A stretch of DNA of 64,000 nucleotides, taken from assembly GCF_004103715.1 (NCBI RefSeq), contig NZ_CP035282.1, positions 1,850,673 through 1,914,672 on the forward strand, read 5' to 3'. Made by a program: the position numbers and the translations under genes. Positions within the stretch are counted from its first letter, which is position 1; each line of letters begins with the position of its first letter. This stretch comes from Acidilutibacter cellobiosedens. GTDB taxonomy: Bacteria > Bacillota > Clostridia > Tissierellales > Acidilutibacteraceae. Shown one piece after another: positions 51,200 through 59,875 of the stretch. The notes beneath the pieces were generated by a model. It did no database searches. It saw only the letters and a program-made list of their open reading frames with translations, and was not told the origin of the DNA.

Positions 51200-52366
51200 T
51201 TACATTTTTAAAATTTTTGATATTTTGTATATCATACATATATTCTCAAAAAACTCAAATTCTCTATCTTCAAATCCTAATAATTCTTTTATTTTAAAAA
51301 CTCTGTATCTTATAGTATTTTCATGTTGAAAACTTTCTTTAGCCATAGACTTTATATTTCCCTTATGCTTTATATAAAGTAGAAGAGTTTTTACAAGATC
51401 TCCTTTTTTATTTGAATCATATTCTATTAAAGGCTGCATAAATTCTTCATAAAATGTTTTTAAGATTTCATTTTCCTTTATTGTCATCAATAATTTATAT
51501 GTTCCTATCTGATTGTAAAACTCCGTTTTACTGCCCTCAAACTTTGAAACTTTACATGACGATATTGACTGCTCGATTGCAGCTTTTATTTGATACAACT
51601 TTTCAAAGGAATTACTTATTCCGATATTATATTTTGATACCTGTGAATCCAATATAGCAGCCATCCTCTTTACATTTCTATCCATTTCTTCTTTGCTTAT
51701 TTTGTTATCAGAATAAACAAACATTAGAATATAATTATAGTACAAGGTTAAAAAAGTATCAGGTCTGTTTTCAAATAGGGACATTAAATATTTAGCCTTA
51801 CTCTCATCATATTTATCAAATGATATGCACAATACGCTTATATTTTCCAAGAATCTCGGATTTAATCTATAGGCCAAGGACACAATTTCCTCTTTTGTAT
51901 TATTTTCGTTTAAAATATCGTTTAAAATGGATATATTTATTTGACTGTCCTGATTTGACAATAAAGCTTTACTCACATCCATTATTATATCCGCATAGGG
52001 AATGTCCCTTCTGATCATTATAATCGGATAATTTACCTTATTTGCATAATCTATTACCGACTTATCAATTTCTTTAAAATATCTTTTTACAATGCAAATT
52101 CCACTCGAATTGTATTTATTATATAATTTTATAGTATCAAGAAGAATATCCCTTGAATCCTTTAATGCATAAAAACTTGTTATTAAAAATTCTCCTTCTA
52201 CAAACAGCAAATTTTCTTTCCCTATTATTTCCAAATCTATTGGCAGATCCGGACACTCGCATACACTTACTCTATGGATTCTTCTGTTTAAGCCTCCGAT
52301 CCCTGCAACTACTTCTCCTTCTCTTAAAGAAGGAAGTTTTAAAGCATCAGATATTGTTATAAACAA
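51200..52366 (-). CDS. PucR-family transcriptional regulator
   Basis: This 388-residue protein has an N-terminal PucR domain (about 5-125: ISDALKLPSLREGEVVAGIGGLNR, LLFVEGEFLITSFYALKDS, YPIIMIRRDIPYADI), a middle GGDEF-like sensor region (about 150-300) and a C-terminal helix-turn-helix (KGNIKSMAKESFQHENTIRYRVFKIKELLG). PucR-type activators typically switch on purine, ureide or amino-acid catabolic genes. It is the last gene of the island in the transcription sense and the probable regulator of it. Confidence 0.9.
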   Translation of the reverse strand: MFITISDALKLPSLREGEVVAGIGGLNRRIHRVSVCECPDLPIDLEIIGKENLLFVEGEFLITSFYALKDSRDILLDTIKLYNKYNSSGICIVKRYFKEIDKSVIDYANKVNYPIIMIRRDIPYADIIMDVSKALLSNQDSQINISILNDILNENNTKEEIVSLAYRLNPRFLENISVLCISFDKYDESKAKYLMSLFENRPDTFLTLYYNYILMFVYSDNKISKEEMDRNVKRMAAILDSQVSKYNIGISNSFEKLYQIKAAIEQSISSCKVSKFEGSKTEFYNQIGTYKLLMTIKENEILKTFYEEFMQPLIEYDSNKKGDLVKTLLLYIKHKGNIKSMAKESFQHENTIRYRVFKIKELLGFEDREFEFFENICMIYKISKILKM

Positions 52367-52368
52367 AG

Positions 52369-53190
52369 TTAAACACCACTCATCCTTTTATATATACAGG
52401 CAATATGATCCTTACAATACTCATTAGGCGATTTACATTCTGATATATTATAATCATCTTTTTTCATACGTTTTGTCTTTAAAATAATTTCATAGATTTT
52501 ATCCAGCTCATCGGATTCCCCTGATATGTCCATAGTTATACTTCCCTGAGCTTCACCTATTCCTCCCGCAGAAATAACCGTTCCCTTTACTTTAGCTAAC
52601 CTTTCTATTCCACTTACTTCCGTTATTATTTCACCTATCAGAGGAACCAAACCGACTGCCATGCCAAACGAATATTTTTTCTTTAATCTGCCTGTTTTTT
52701 TTATTATATCATTAATATTTCCTGGAACAAGTTTTTCATAACCTGCAGGTATCATTATGTTTATTCCTTCTCCATACCAGTTGGAAAGAGCATAGGGTAC
52801 TTCTCCGCCAAGAGATGATCCGACCATCATAGCTGCATTTCCATAATTATCTATTGCATTTGCCCCGCATATTATTACATCATCTTTTTTTATATTTTTA
52901 ATATCCCTAAAAAAAGTATCATCAATGCCATAGAATTTTCCGTCTTCCAAAATAGCTACATGGGGAACGCTGAAATCCATATTCATTTTTGTTCCTCTTT
53001 TACTTACAACTCCACATACACTTACCTTCTCTCCGCATAATAAATAGCAAACTTTCGAAACGGTACTTCCGCCTTTGAACACTATTCTCCCTTTCTCTAA
53101 AGCTTTCTTTATCCTTTTATCTTCTCTTATTGAAAGGGCTATAATATATTTTGATTCTTCCGGCGTTAATGTTACTTGCAATATCTCCAT
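52369..53190 (-). CDS. Unrecognised conserved-looking protein of the island
   Basis: I cannot assign this 273-residue protein to a family. It is soluble, Gly-rich, with VFKGGSTVSKVCYLLCGEKVSVCGVV, VIICGANAIDNYGNAAMMVG, MIPAGYEKLVPG and GTVISAGGIGEAQGSITMDISG. A short C-terminal Cys motif (C-x7-C-x5-C in CKSPNEYCKDHIAC) could bind a metal. It lies 10 nt after the DUF917 gene and 2 nt before pucR, so it is an integral member of the operon, possibly an enzyme acting on the same substrate. Confidence 0.7.
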   Translation of the reverse strand: MEILQVTLTPEESKYIIALSIREDKRIKKALEKGRIVFKGGSTVSKVCYLLCGEKVSVCGVVSKRGTKMNMDFSVPHVAILEDGKFYGIDDTFFRDIKNIKKDDVIICGANAIDNYGNAAMMVGSSLGGEVPYALSNWYGEGINIMIPAGYEKLVPGNINDIIKKTGRLKKKYSFGMAVGLVPLIGEIITEVSGIERLAKVKGTVISAGGIGEAQGSITMDISGESDELDKIYEIILKTKRMKKDDYNISECKSPNEYCKDHIACIYKRMSGV

Positions 53191-53200
53191 CTTTTCTCCT

Positions 53201-54298
53201 TTATATATACGGTTTCCAATCTATATCATGCCCGAAGTGCCTTGGCCCAAAAGTCTTTAAACCCTTTTCGGTAGTCCATTCTTTCGGCGCGGGAAGTACT
53301 ATAACGGAAACTTTCATCCCTTCTTTTCCGTAGGGATTTAATAATGGTTCTTTTTCGTCTTCGTTAAATATACAAATAAGATCCGGTACTACCGCATCAT
53401 ATTTACCGTTTCTCCAAGTTATTATATTTTCATTTTTATACCATACTTTAAATTCATCATTATTGTACTCACCACTTCCCTTTATTGTAAGTGTTCCCAC
53501 AGTAAAACCTTCCAATGTATCCCAATCATTGGAAAAGATACATCCTTTAAATATTACTTTTCCCTTGCCGGAGTCCGCTATTTTTTCTGATATATCTTCA
53601 TTATTTTCCTTTGCTGTTCTATATGCTCTCCCGATTTTCAAAGCATTCGTTATTGCACCTCTTATAACTGCTTTTTTCAAAGTCTTTGTCGGTTCAACAT
53701 GATCTACTACCGCTATACTGTTTTGGCTTACAACTGCCAAAGCTCTGACTAAAGATTCAGCTCTAAAGTCATTCACCACATTAGTAATTATGACAGATTC
53801 TCCGAATTTATTTACTAAGGACATAGGATGAATACTTACATTGTTTAAATAATAAGTCGAATGTTGAAGTTCCGGCACCGACCTTCCTGCCGGGTCAGCA
53901 TCCACTATATACTTTCCCGCCATTGCTCCGCTATAAAAAGCTGTTGCAGTATTTCCACCTCCAAGTTCCGTAGATATCACTGCTTTTACTTCCTTTCCGA
54001 GATATTTCTCCATTTCCCTGAGAGCAATAACATGGGAAGCTTCTTCTGTTACCGGAAGTCCTTCATATTTTTTTATTTCTTCTTCTGTTAAGGGAGATAT
54101 TGCTCCGCATGAGTATGGAGTAGCAATAAGATCATCATCCTCTAATTCATCAAAATCAACAAGGATGAATTCCTTGTTAAGGTCCAAAGCCTCATCAATT
54201 TTTTTTATACCGTCAGATAAGCTTCCCCCTCCTCCGGTTCCTAATATAGTTGCACCATAAAGTATATCTATTAAATCCTGTCTTGTAAGTTTTATCAT
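53201..54298 (-). CDS. DUF917 / S-methyl-thiohydantoin desulfurase family protein
   Basis: This 365-residue protein matches the DUF917 (PF06032) family: N-terminal LYGATILGTGGGGSLSDGI, ELGGGNTATAF, DADPAGRSVPELQHSTYYL and a C-terminal hydantoinase-like domain. The family name comes from an enzyme of bacterial ergothioneine catabolism that acts on a thiohydantoin, but many members have unknown substrates. It lies in a transporter-linked operon. By family I infer action on a cyclic amide or hydantoin-like intermediate. Confidence 0.85.
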   Translation of the reverse strand: MIKLTRQDLIDILYGATILGTGGGGSLSDGIKKIDEALDLNKEFILVDFDELEDDDLIATPYSCGAISPLTEEEIKKYEGLPVTEEASHVIALREMEKYLGKEVKAVISTELGGGNTATAFYSGAMAGKYIVDADPAGRSVPELQHSTYYLNNVSIHPMSLVNKFGESVIITNVVNDFRAESLVRALAVVSQNSIAVVDHVEPTKTLKKAVIRGAITNALKIGRAYRTAKENNEDISEKIADSGKGKVIFKGCIFSNDWDTLEGFTVGTLTIKGSGEYNNDEFKVWYKNENIITWRNGKYDAVVPDLICIFNEDEKEPLLNPYGKEGMKVSVIVLPAPKEWTTEKGLKTFGPRHFGHDIDWKPYI

Positions 54299-54364
54299 TT
54301 CAATCTTCTCCTTTTATTTGAAAATTAAGTTAAGCAAAAACTGTTTTATCTTTCAATTCCCATA

Positions 54365-55960
54365 TCAAGCCAAAGTCTTTAACAGCCTTGTTGCCAATAC
54401 CCTTGGCACAAGTACATTTTTACCGGATTCTTTTTCTACTATATTTCCCATATCTTCCGTATATCCCATACAATCCATCAAAATGATATCTACATCTTCA
54501 CTTTTAAATTCCTTTGCCTTTTCAGAAATAAATTTTTTATCTTCATAAGGTTCTGCTGACTTTATAATCGGCTTATATCTCTCATACTGCTTACATGAAT
54601 CTCTGATCTGTTCTTCCTCAGGCACAAGTATTCCTATTCTTTCCACTCCAATTGCGTCTAATGTAGCCCTTATTATCTTCTCGGGCTGTAAAACCATGGA
54701 TTTCTTATTGAAATCTTTAAATTTACCTGTACACATAAGCATTGATGCTTTTATATTTCTTTCTTCAAGTTCTTCTATCTTTTTCTGGACTAATTTCCAT
54801 GCACTATTTTCAGATATCTTAACAATTTTGTCTTCTCCTATTATTGTCACAATAAAAGGTTCTCCCTTTGCAGGCCAAAATTTTTCTTTCACTTCATCAT
54901 AATTGTAGCCATCCAATGCTCCTATGGAAATTACCTCTAATTCAGGCTCAAGTATATCATTTATATTTTCGGTAATGTCACTTCTTGCTGCCTGTCCCAT
55001 AGTAATCAATCCGACTTTTTTCTTGATCTGAACTCCCTTAGTTTGAAATCTTCTCTGACTGCCATAAAGTCTTTTAATAATGTTATATTCTTTAGGGTCA
55101 TAAAATAAATTTGGATTCTTAGGAAATTCTTTTGCTATTTCTACTATATATCTTGCCGCCTGTTCTATATCAAACAAGTGAGTCGACCCTGTTGCACATC
55201 CTGCTATAGGAAGTTCAGTTGTTATAGCTATCCCCAATACAGGAGCTTTTGTAACTGTAGAAGGCTGCAATATACTGTTAAGATGAGAAAGCCTATTTCC
55301 ATAAGGAGTTATATCCTGTTGTGCCAAGGGAAATACTACCGGCATCTTGCCTGTCGTTCTTTTCATTATATCTAAAAGGTATTTACTTACGCTTAATATA
55401 TATCCTTCTTTTACCGTGTTTGATATAGCATATCCGTTATTATTTATAATCTCGTTTCCCTTTGTTGTATCTACACTTATAATTGCATCCATGTCTTCAT
55501 ATATGCAATTTTCATTTATATCTTCATCATCTACCGATGATCCCATAAACGGAACGGGAAAATGATCTACAACAGGGGCATTAGGACATATATGGGTTGT
55601 AATGATGACATCGGAGTCAAGTCTGTCACCTTTTTTATTCATTCTCAGAATCTTAAGGCCCGCTGCCAATACGGTCAAAGCACCATCCCCGTCCGAAACA
55701 AATCCGGTTAATTTCGGTCTTGCACCTATACCTCCGAGAGTCCCCGTTATCCCAAGGGTAGGAGCACTTTTACCAATTGATTTTCCATTTCTACCTTTTA
55801 TTTTTATATATATAAAATCTGTGCTTCCCTTGTCCGTAGTCACTCTGTTTATTTTATATTCAAAATCACCGGATTCATTTTTAAAAACATCTACTACATC
55901 CTGTCCTGTAACATTTTTATCATCCATAATTTCATATAAATCTATAACTTGTCTAAGCAT
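54365..55960 (-). CDS. DUF1177-AroM fusion protein
   Basis: The N-terminal part (about 1-310; MLRQVIDLYEIMDDKNVTGQDVV, FVSDGDGALTVLAAGLKI, ITTHICPNAPVVDHFPVPFMG) matches DUF1177. The C-terminal part (about 312-531; KKVGLITMGQAARSDITENI, MLMCTGKF, GVERIGILVPEEEQ, DIILMDCMGYTEDM, RVLATRLL) matches AroM, of the Asp/Glu racemase-like fold with Cys residues in the expected loops. The ATG at 55960, after GAGGAGGGG, overlaps the end of the ABC gene by 8 bp. Neither family has a settled function. The fusion suggests that the two act on the same substrate. Confidence 0.82.
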   Translation of the reverse strand: MLRQVIDLYEIMDDKNVTGQDVVDVFKNESGDFEYKINRVTTDKGSTDFIYIKIKGRNGKSIGKSAPTLGITGTLGGIGARPKLTGFVSDGDGALTVLAAGLKILRMNKKGDRLDSDVIITTHICPNAPVVDHFPVPFMGSSVDDEDINENCIYEDMDAIISVDTTKGNEIINNNGYAISNTVKEGYILSVSKYLLDIMKRTTGKMPVVFPLAQQDITPYGNRLSHLNSILQPSTVTKAPVLGIAITTELPIAGCATGSTHLFDIEQAARYIVEIAKEFPKNPNLFYDPKEYNIIKRLYGSQRRFQTKGVQIKKKVGLITMGQAARSDITENINDILEPELEVISIGALDGYNYDEVKEKFWPAKGEPFIVTIIGEDKIVKISENSAWKLVQKKIEELEERNIKASMLMCTGKFKDFNKKSMVLQPEKIIRATLDAIGVERIGILVPEEEQIRDSCKQYERYKPIIKSAEPYEDKKFISEKAKEFKSEDVDIILMDCMGYTEDMGNIVEKESGKNVLVPRVLATRLLKTLA

Positions 55961-57746
55961 TATGCCCCTCCTCAAATAATAAACATGATACATAATGTTC
56001 TTTATCCAAATATGTTATTGCCGGTTTCCTTTTCTTACATTCTTCTGTTGCATTTTTGCATCTTGTATGAAATGAACAACCTGACGGTGGATTTATGGGA
56101 CTCGGTATATTGCCTTCCAAAGTAACCAATGATTCTATTCCTTCTTTACCAAGTTTCGGTATGGAATTGAATAAAGCTTTTGTATAAGGATGTTGAGGAA
56201 ATTCAAATATTTTATCTGCTGTCCCAAATTCCACGATTTTTCCAAGGTACATAACTGCTATTTTATTTGACATCTGATTGACTACGCCGAGATCGTGAGA
56301 TATAAGAATATTTGTAAGCTCAAATTTATCTTTCAGATTCCTTAATAGCTCCAATATCTGTGCCTGAGAAAACACATCTATCGACGATGTAGGCTCATCA
56401 AGGATGACAAGCTTTGGTTCGGAAGCTAAGGATCGCGCAATTGCTATTCTCTGTCTTTCTCCGCCACTGAATTCATGAGGATATTTAAATGCCGCATCTT
56501 CTTTTAATCCAACCATCTTTAACAGAGCATCTACTCTTTCCAATTTTTCTATGCTGTTAAGATGTTCATGAACATCTATAGGTTCTGAAATTATATCTTT
56601 AACAAGCCATCTTGGATTTAAAGACCAATAGGGATCCTGAAATACTATTTGTATATCCTTCCTTATATTTCTTATGCTTTTTTTGTCTAAGCTGTATATA
56701 TCCTCTCCTTCAAATATAACTTTTCCTCCTGTAGGCTCAAAGAGCTTCAATATGGTATTTACAAGGGTGGATTTACCACAGCCCGATTCTCCAACTATGC
56801 CTAAAACTTCACCTTTTCTTAATTCAAAGCTCACATCATCAACTGCTTTTAGCTTCAGCACCTTTTTCTTGCTTAACTCATTTTTAACTTCAAAGTACTT
56901 CTTTAGATTTTTAACTTCAAGTATTACTTCATTATCATTTATTTGTTCTGTTCTTTTCTTCTTAGATTTTACTGCCTCAATCAATTGTTTCGTGTAATGC
57001 TCTTTCGGACTGTCTATTATTTCAGATGTCCTTCCCTGTTCTATTATTTTCCCTTTATATAAAATTCCAATATTATCACAAAATGCAGAAACCAAGCTCA
57101 AATTATTTGCTATAAAAAGTACCGTCATATTAAATTTTTCCTGAAGTTCTTTCAATAGTTTTAATATACTTGCCTGAATAGTAACATCCAAATTTCTTGT
57201 GGGTTCATCTGCAATTAAAAGTTCGGCTCCGCAGGAAAGAGCCAAGGCTATTATTATTCTCTGCCTCTGTCCTCCGCTCAACTGGTGAGGATATTTTTTC
57301 ATTATATTCTCAGGGTCTGCCAGCTTTACTATTTCAAGTACTTTTACGGCTTCTTTTTCCGCTTCTTTTTCATTTATATTTTTATTTTTCTTTATAACTT
57401 GTACAATCTGATATCCTACTGTAAATACGGGATTTAAGGTAGACATAGGGTCTTGAAATATCATTGCGATTTTTTTACCTCTGATTTCCCTTTCAAGATA
57501 TTTTTGATTTTTATTTAGTATATTTTCTCCTTCAAGTAATATCTCTCCCTTTTCTATTTCTCCCGGCGGACATTGAAGCAGTTTTAATATGGTAAGAGCC
57601 AATACTGTCTTTCCGTATCCGCTTTCTCCTACAATTCCGTAAGTAGTACCCTTTTCAATCTTTATACTTTCTATATCCAATACATTTTTTGTTCCTTCAA
57701 AGGTATGGTGGTTTACCTTTAAATTTTTTATTTCTAAAAAAGCCAT
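55953..57746 (-). CDS. Dipeptide/oligopeptide ABC transporter, fused DppD-DppF ATPase
   Basis: This 597-residue protein has two complete ABC domains: first with GESGYGKT, QLSGGQRQR and LLIADEPTRNLD; second with GESGCGKST, EFSGGERQR and LVILDEPTSSID. Each is followed by the oligopeptide-type C-terminal extension (second: HPYTKALFNSIP, INPPSGCSFHTRC with Cys residues). Fused D-F ATPases occur in several peptide/nickel-type importers. It energises the permeases encoded just upstream (15 nt away). Confidence 0.92.
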   Translation of the reverse strand: MAFLEIKNLKVNHHTFEGTKNVLDIESIKIEKGTTYGIVGESGYGKTVLALTILKLLQCPPGEIEKGEILLEGENILNKNQKYLEREIRGKKIAMIFQDPMSTLNPVFTVGYQIVQVIKKNKNINEKEAEKEAVKVLEIVKLADPENIMKKYPHQLSGGQRQRIIIALALSCGAELLIADEPTRNLDVTIQASILKLLKELQEKFNMTVLFIANNLSLVSAFCDNIGILYKGKIIEQGRTSEIIDSPKEHYTKQLIEAVKSKKKRTEQINDNEVILEVKNLKKYFEVKNELSKKKVLKLKAVDDVSFELRKGEVLGIVGESGCGKSTLVNTILKLFEPTGGKVIFEGEDIYSLDKKSIRNIRKDIQIVFQDPYWSLNPRWLVKDIISEPIDVHEHLNSIEKLERVDALLKMVGLKEDAAFKYPHEFSGGERQRIAIARSLASEPKLVILDEPTSSIDVFSQAQILELLRNLKDKFELTNILISHDLGVVNQMSNKIAVMYLGKIVEFGTADKIFEFPQHPYTKALFNSIPKLGKEGIESLVTLEGNIPSPINPPSGCSFHTRCKNATEECKKRKPAITYLDKEHYVSCLLFEEGHNA

Positions 57747-57760
57747 TTTCCGTTCCTCCT

Positions 57761-58672
57761 TTATTTGTTCCTCGTTTTAGGATCAAGTATTTCTCTTATC
57801 CCATCTCCCAATAAATTAAATGTCAACACGGTTATGAATATTGACAACCCGGGAAATATACTGTACCACCATATATCAGGGAAATAATTTCTTCCTGTAC
57901 TTATCATCAAGCCCCATTCAGGAGTCGGTGCTTGGGCACCGAGGCCTAAAAAACTGAGGGATGCTATAGTCATAATAACTCCACCCATATCCATTGATGC
58001 CTGTACAATAACCGGTGAAATCGTATTCGGTATTATATGTTTAAAGATTGTTTTAAATTTTGATGTCCCTATAGTTTCAGCAGCTTGAACAAATTTTCTT
58101 TCTTTCATGGATATGGCCTGCCCTCTGACAAGTCTCGTGTACCAAGGCCACCAAGATATTGCTATAGCCATCATGGCGTTATTTAAACTTGGTCCAAGAA
58201 CGGAGACCATGGCTATTGCCAAAAGAAGAGGTGGGAAACTTAGAAATATGTCCGTAATTCTCATTATGACTTCATCTAACATTCCTCCGACAGTCCCTGC
58301 AATGGCACCTAAAGGCACTCCTATTATTAATGCCAGTCCAACAGAAAGAACTGCCGTAGTAAGGGACACTCTTGTCCCATAAATTACTCTGCTGAATATA
58401 TCCCTTCCAAGTTCATCTGTACCAAAAAAATGGGTACGTGAAGGAGCAAGAAATTTATCTGCTATATTAGCCTCATTAGATATATGAGAAGGATACGGTA
58501 TTATCAGAGGAGCAAATACAGCTATTAGGAACAAGACTATCATTACATAAAAGGATATTTGAGTAAGTCTGTTCTTTTGTAATAAATAAAATGATTGTTT
58601 TAATTCCTTTACCTTAGGTTTCATAATTTCTATAAATACATTTTTATTTGTGCTTTTTTCCATCTTCAACAC
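57761..58672 (-). CDS. Dipeptide-type ABC transporter permease, DppC family
   Basis: This 303-residue inner-membrane protein has about six membrane segments, the N-terminal OppC_N extension (QNRLTQISFYVMIVLFLIAVFAPLIIPYP), FFGTDELGRDIFSRVIYGTRVSL and an EAA loop around ETIGTSKFKTIFKHIIPNT. It pairs with the DppB-type permease 6 nt upstream. Confidence 0.93.
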   Translation of the reverse strand: MLKMEKSTNKNVFIEIMKPKVKELKQSFYLLQKNRLTQISFYVMIVLFLIAVFAPLIIPYPSHISNEANIADKFLAPSRTHFFGTDELGRDIFSRVIYGTRVSLTTAVLSVGLALIIGVPLGAIAGTVGGMLDEVIMRITDIFLSFPPLLLAIAMVSVLGPSLNNAMMAIAISWWPWYTRLVRGQAISMKERKFVQAAETIGTSKFKTIFKHIIPNTISPVIVQASMDMGGVIMTIASLSFLGLGAQAPTPEWGLMISTGRNYFPDIWWYSIFPGLSIFITVLTFNLLGDGIREILDPKTRNK

Positions 58673-58678
58673 CTTCTC

Positions 58679-59689
58679 CTATACTCTTACTCTGGGGTCC
58701 ATAGCTATAATTATATCTGCGATCAAATTCAGTATTACATAACATGTAGCAGAAAATATAGTTACCCCTATTATTGCCGGATAGTCTAAAGTCACAACCG
58801 ACGTTGAAACATAATTCCCTAATCCGGGCCAGCTGAATATCGTTTCTACCAGAAAGGTATTTACCAGCGTATAACCAAGAGATAATGTAAGCACCGTAGC
58901 TGTCGGCCCCAATGTATTTTTAAGTGCATAATTCCACAATACCTTTCTTTCCGAAATACCATAAGATCTTGATGCCGTTATATAATCTTCATTTAAAACT
59001 TCAAGGAGAGCTGATCTTGTCATTCTTGCCACAAGCCCAATAGGATAAAGAGCTATAGTTATGCCCGGAAGAATTATGTGAGTGAGGGCATCCCAAAATA
59101 TTGCCCACTGTCCTGTTATCAAACTGTCAAACAAAAGCATTCCGGTAATATGAGGTAAATTATAAAAAATGGTTGTCTCCGTACTTACTCTGCCTCCGAG
59201 AGGAAGTATCCCAAGATTTCTATAGAAAATCAATTGCAAAAATAATGCAACCCAAAAAGTTGGAAGAGAAACCGAACCTATTGAAAAAAATCTGCTTATA
59301 TGATCCATAGCCTTATCTTTTTTCTTCGCGGAATATATCCCCATAGGAATACCTATTATTATTGCAAGTATAAAACCAAACAAAACCAGTTCCAATGTTG
59401 CCGGGATGTAAGTTGCCAGTTCTTTCGTTATTGGCTGATGAGTTCTTAAAGAATTTCCGAGGTCTCCCTTTAACAAATCTTTTAAATAATTTATAAACTG
59501 TACAGGAATTGGTTTATTCAATCCCAGCTCTATCTTTGCTTTTTCTATCTGTTCCGGTGTAGCTCTTGCGCCAACCCATTTTGCAGCGGGATCTGACGGG
59601 ACGATTCTTGCTATAATAAAAGTTATGGTTATTACTCCTAACAGCACAACCAGCCCCATCAAAAGTCTTTTAAAAATGTACTTTTTCAT
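58679..59689 (-). CDS. Dipeptide-type ABC transporter permease, DppB family
   Basis: This 336-residue inner-membrane protein has the DppB N-terminus (MKKYIFKRLLMGLVVLLGVITITFIIARIVPSDPA), about six membrane segments, and an EAA loop (SYGISERKVLWNYALKNTLGP). A long stem-loop in the 186-bp gap separates it from the lipoprotein gene. Confidence 0.93.
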   Translation of the reverse strand: MKKYIFKRLLMGLVVLLGVITITFIIARIVPSDPAAKWVGARATPEQIEKAKIELGLNKPIPVQFINYLKDLLKGDLGNSLRTHQPITKELATYIPATLELVLFGFILAIIIGIPMGIYSAKKKDKAMDHISRFFSIGSVSLPTFWVALFLQLIFYRNLGILPLGGRVSTETTIFYNLPHITGMLLFDSLITGQWAIFWDALTHIILPGITIALYPIGLVARMTRSALLEVLNEDYITASRSYGISERKVLWNYALKNTLGPTATVLTLSLGYTLVNTFLVETIFSWPGLGNYVSTSVVTLDYPAIIGVTIFSATCYVILNLIADIIIAMDPRVRV

Positions 59690-59766
59690 ATGCCTTTCCC
59701 CTTTTAATTAAATTATATTAGATTTACATGAAGTATCTTTCACATCACAATCCCCTTTATTTTTTT

Positions 59767-59820
59767 ATAAAAACAGATGCAAATAATTATTTAATATCTT
59801 AAATTTGCATCTGTTTTTAT
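59767..59820 (-). terminator. Intra-operon stem-loop between binding protein and permease genes
   Basis: A perfect 18-bp inverted repeat (59767-59784, 59803-59820; 18-nt loop) with an in-stem T run lies after the lipoprotein gene. It may be a partial terminator or mRNA-stabilising hairpin giving excess binding protein over permease. Confidence 0.7.
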
Positions 59821-59875
59821 TTTGAGGGGAAATATCTTATTAGCAGGTAAATTTTAAAATTTTGTGATTCAAATT

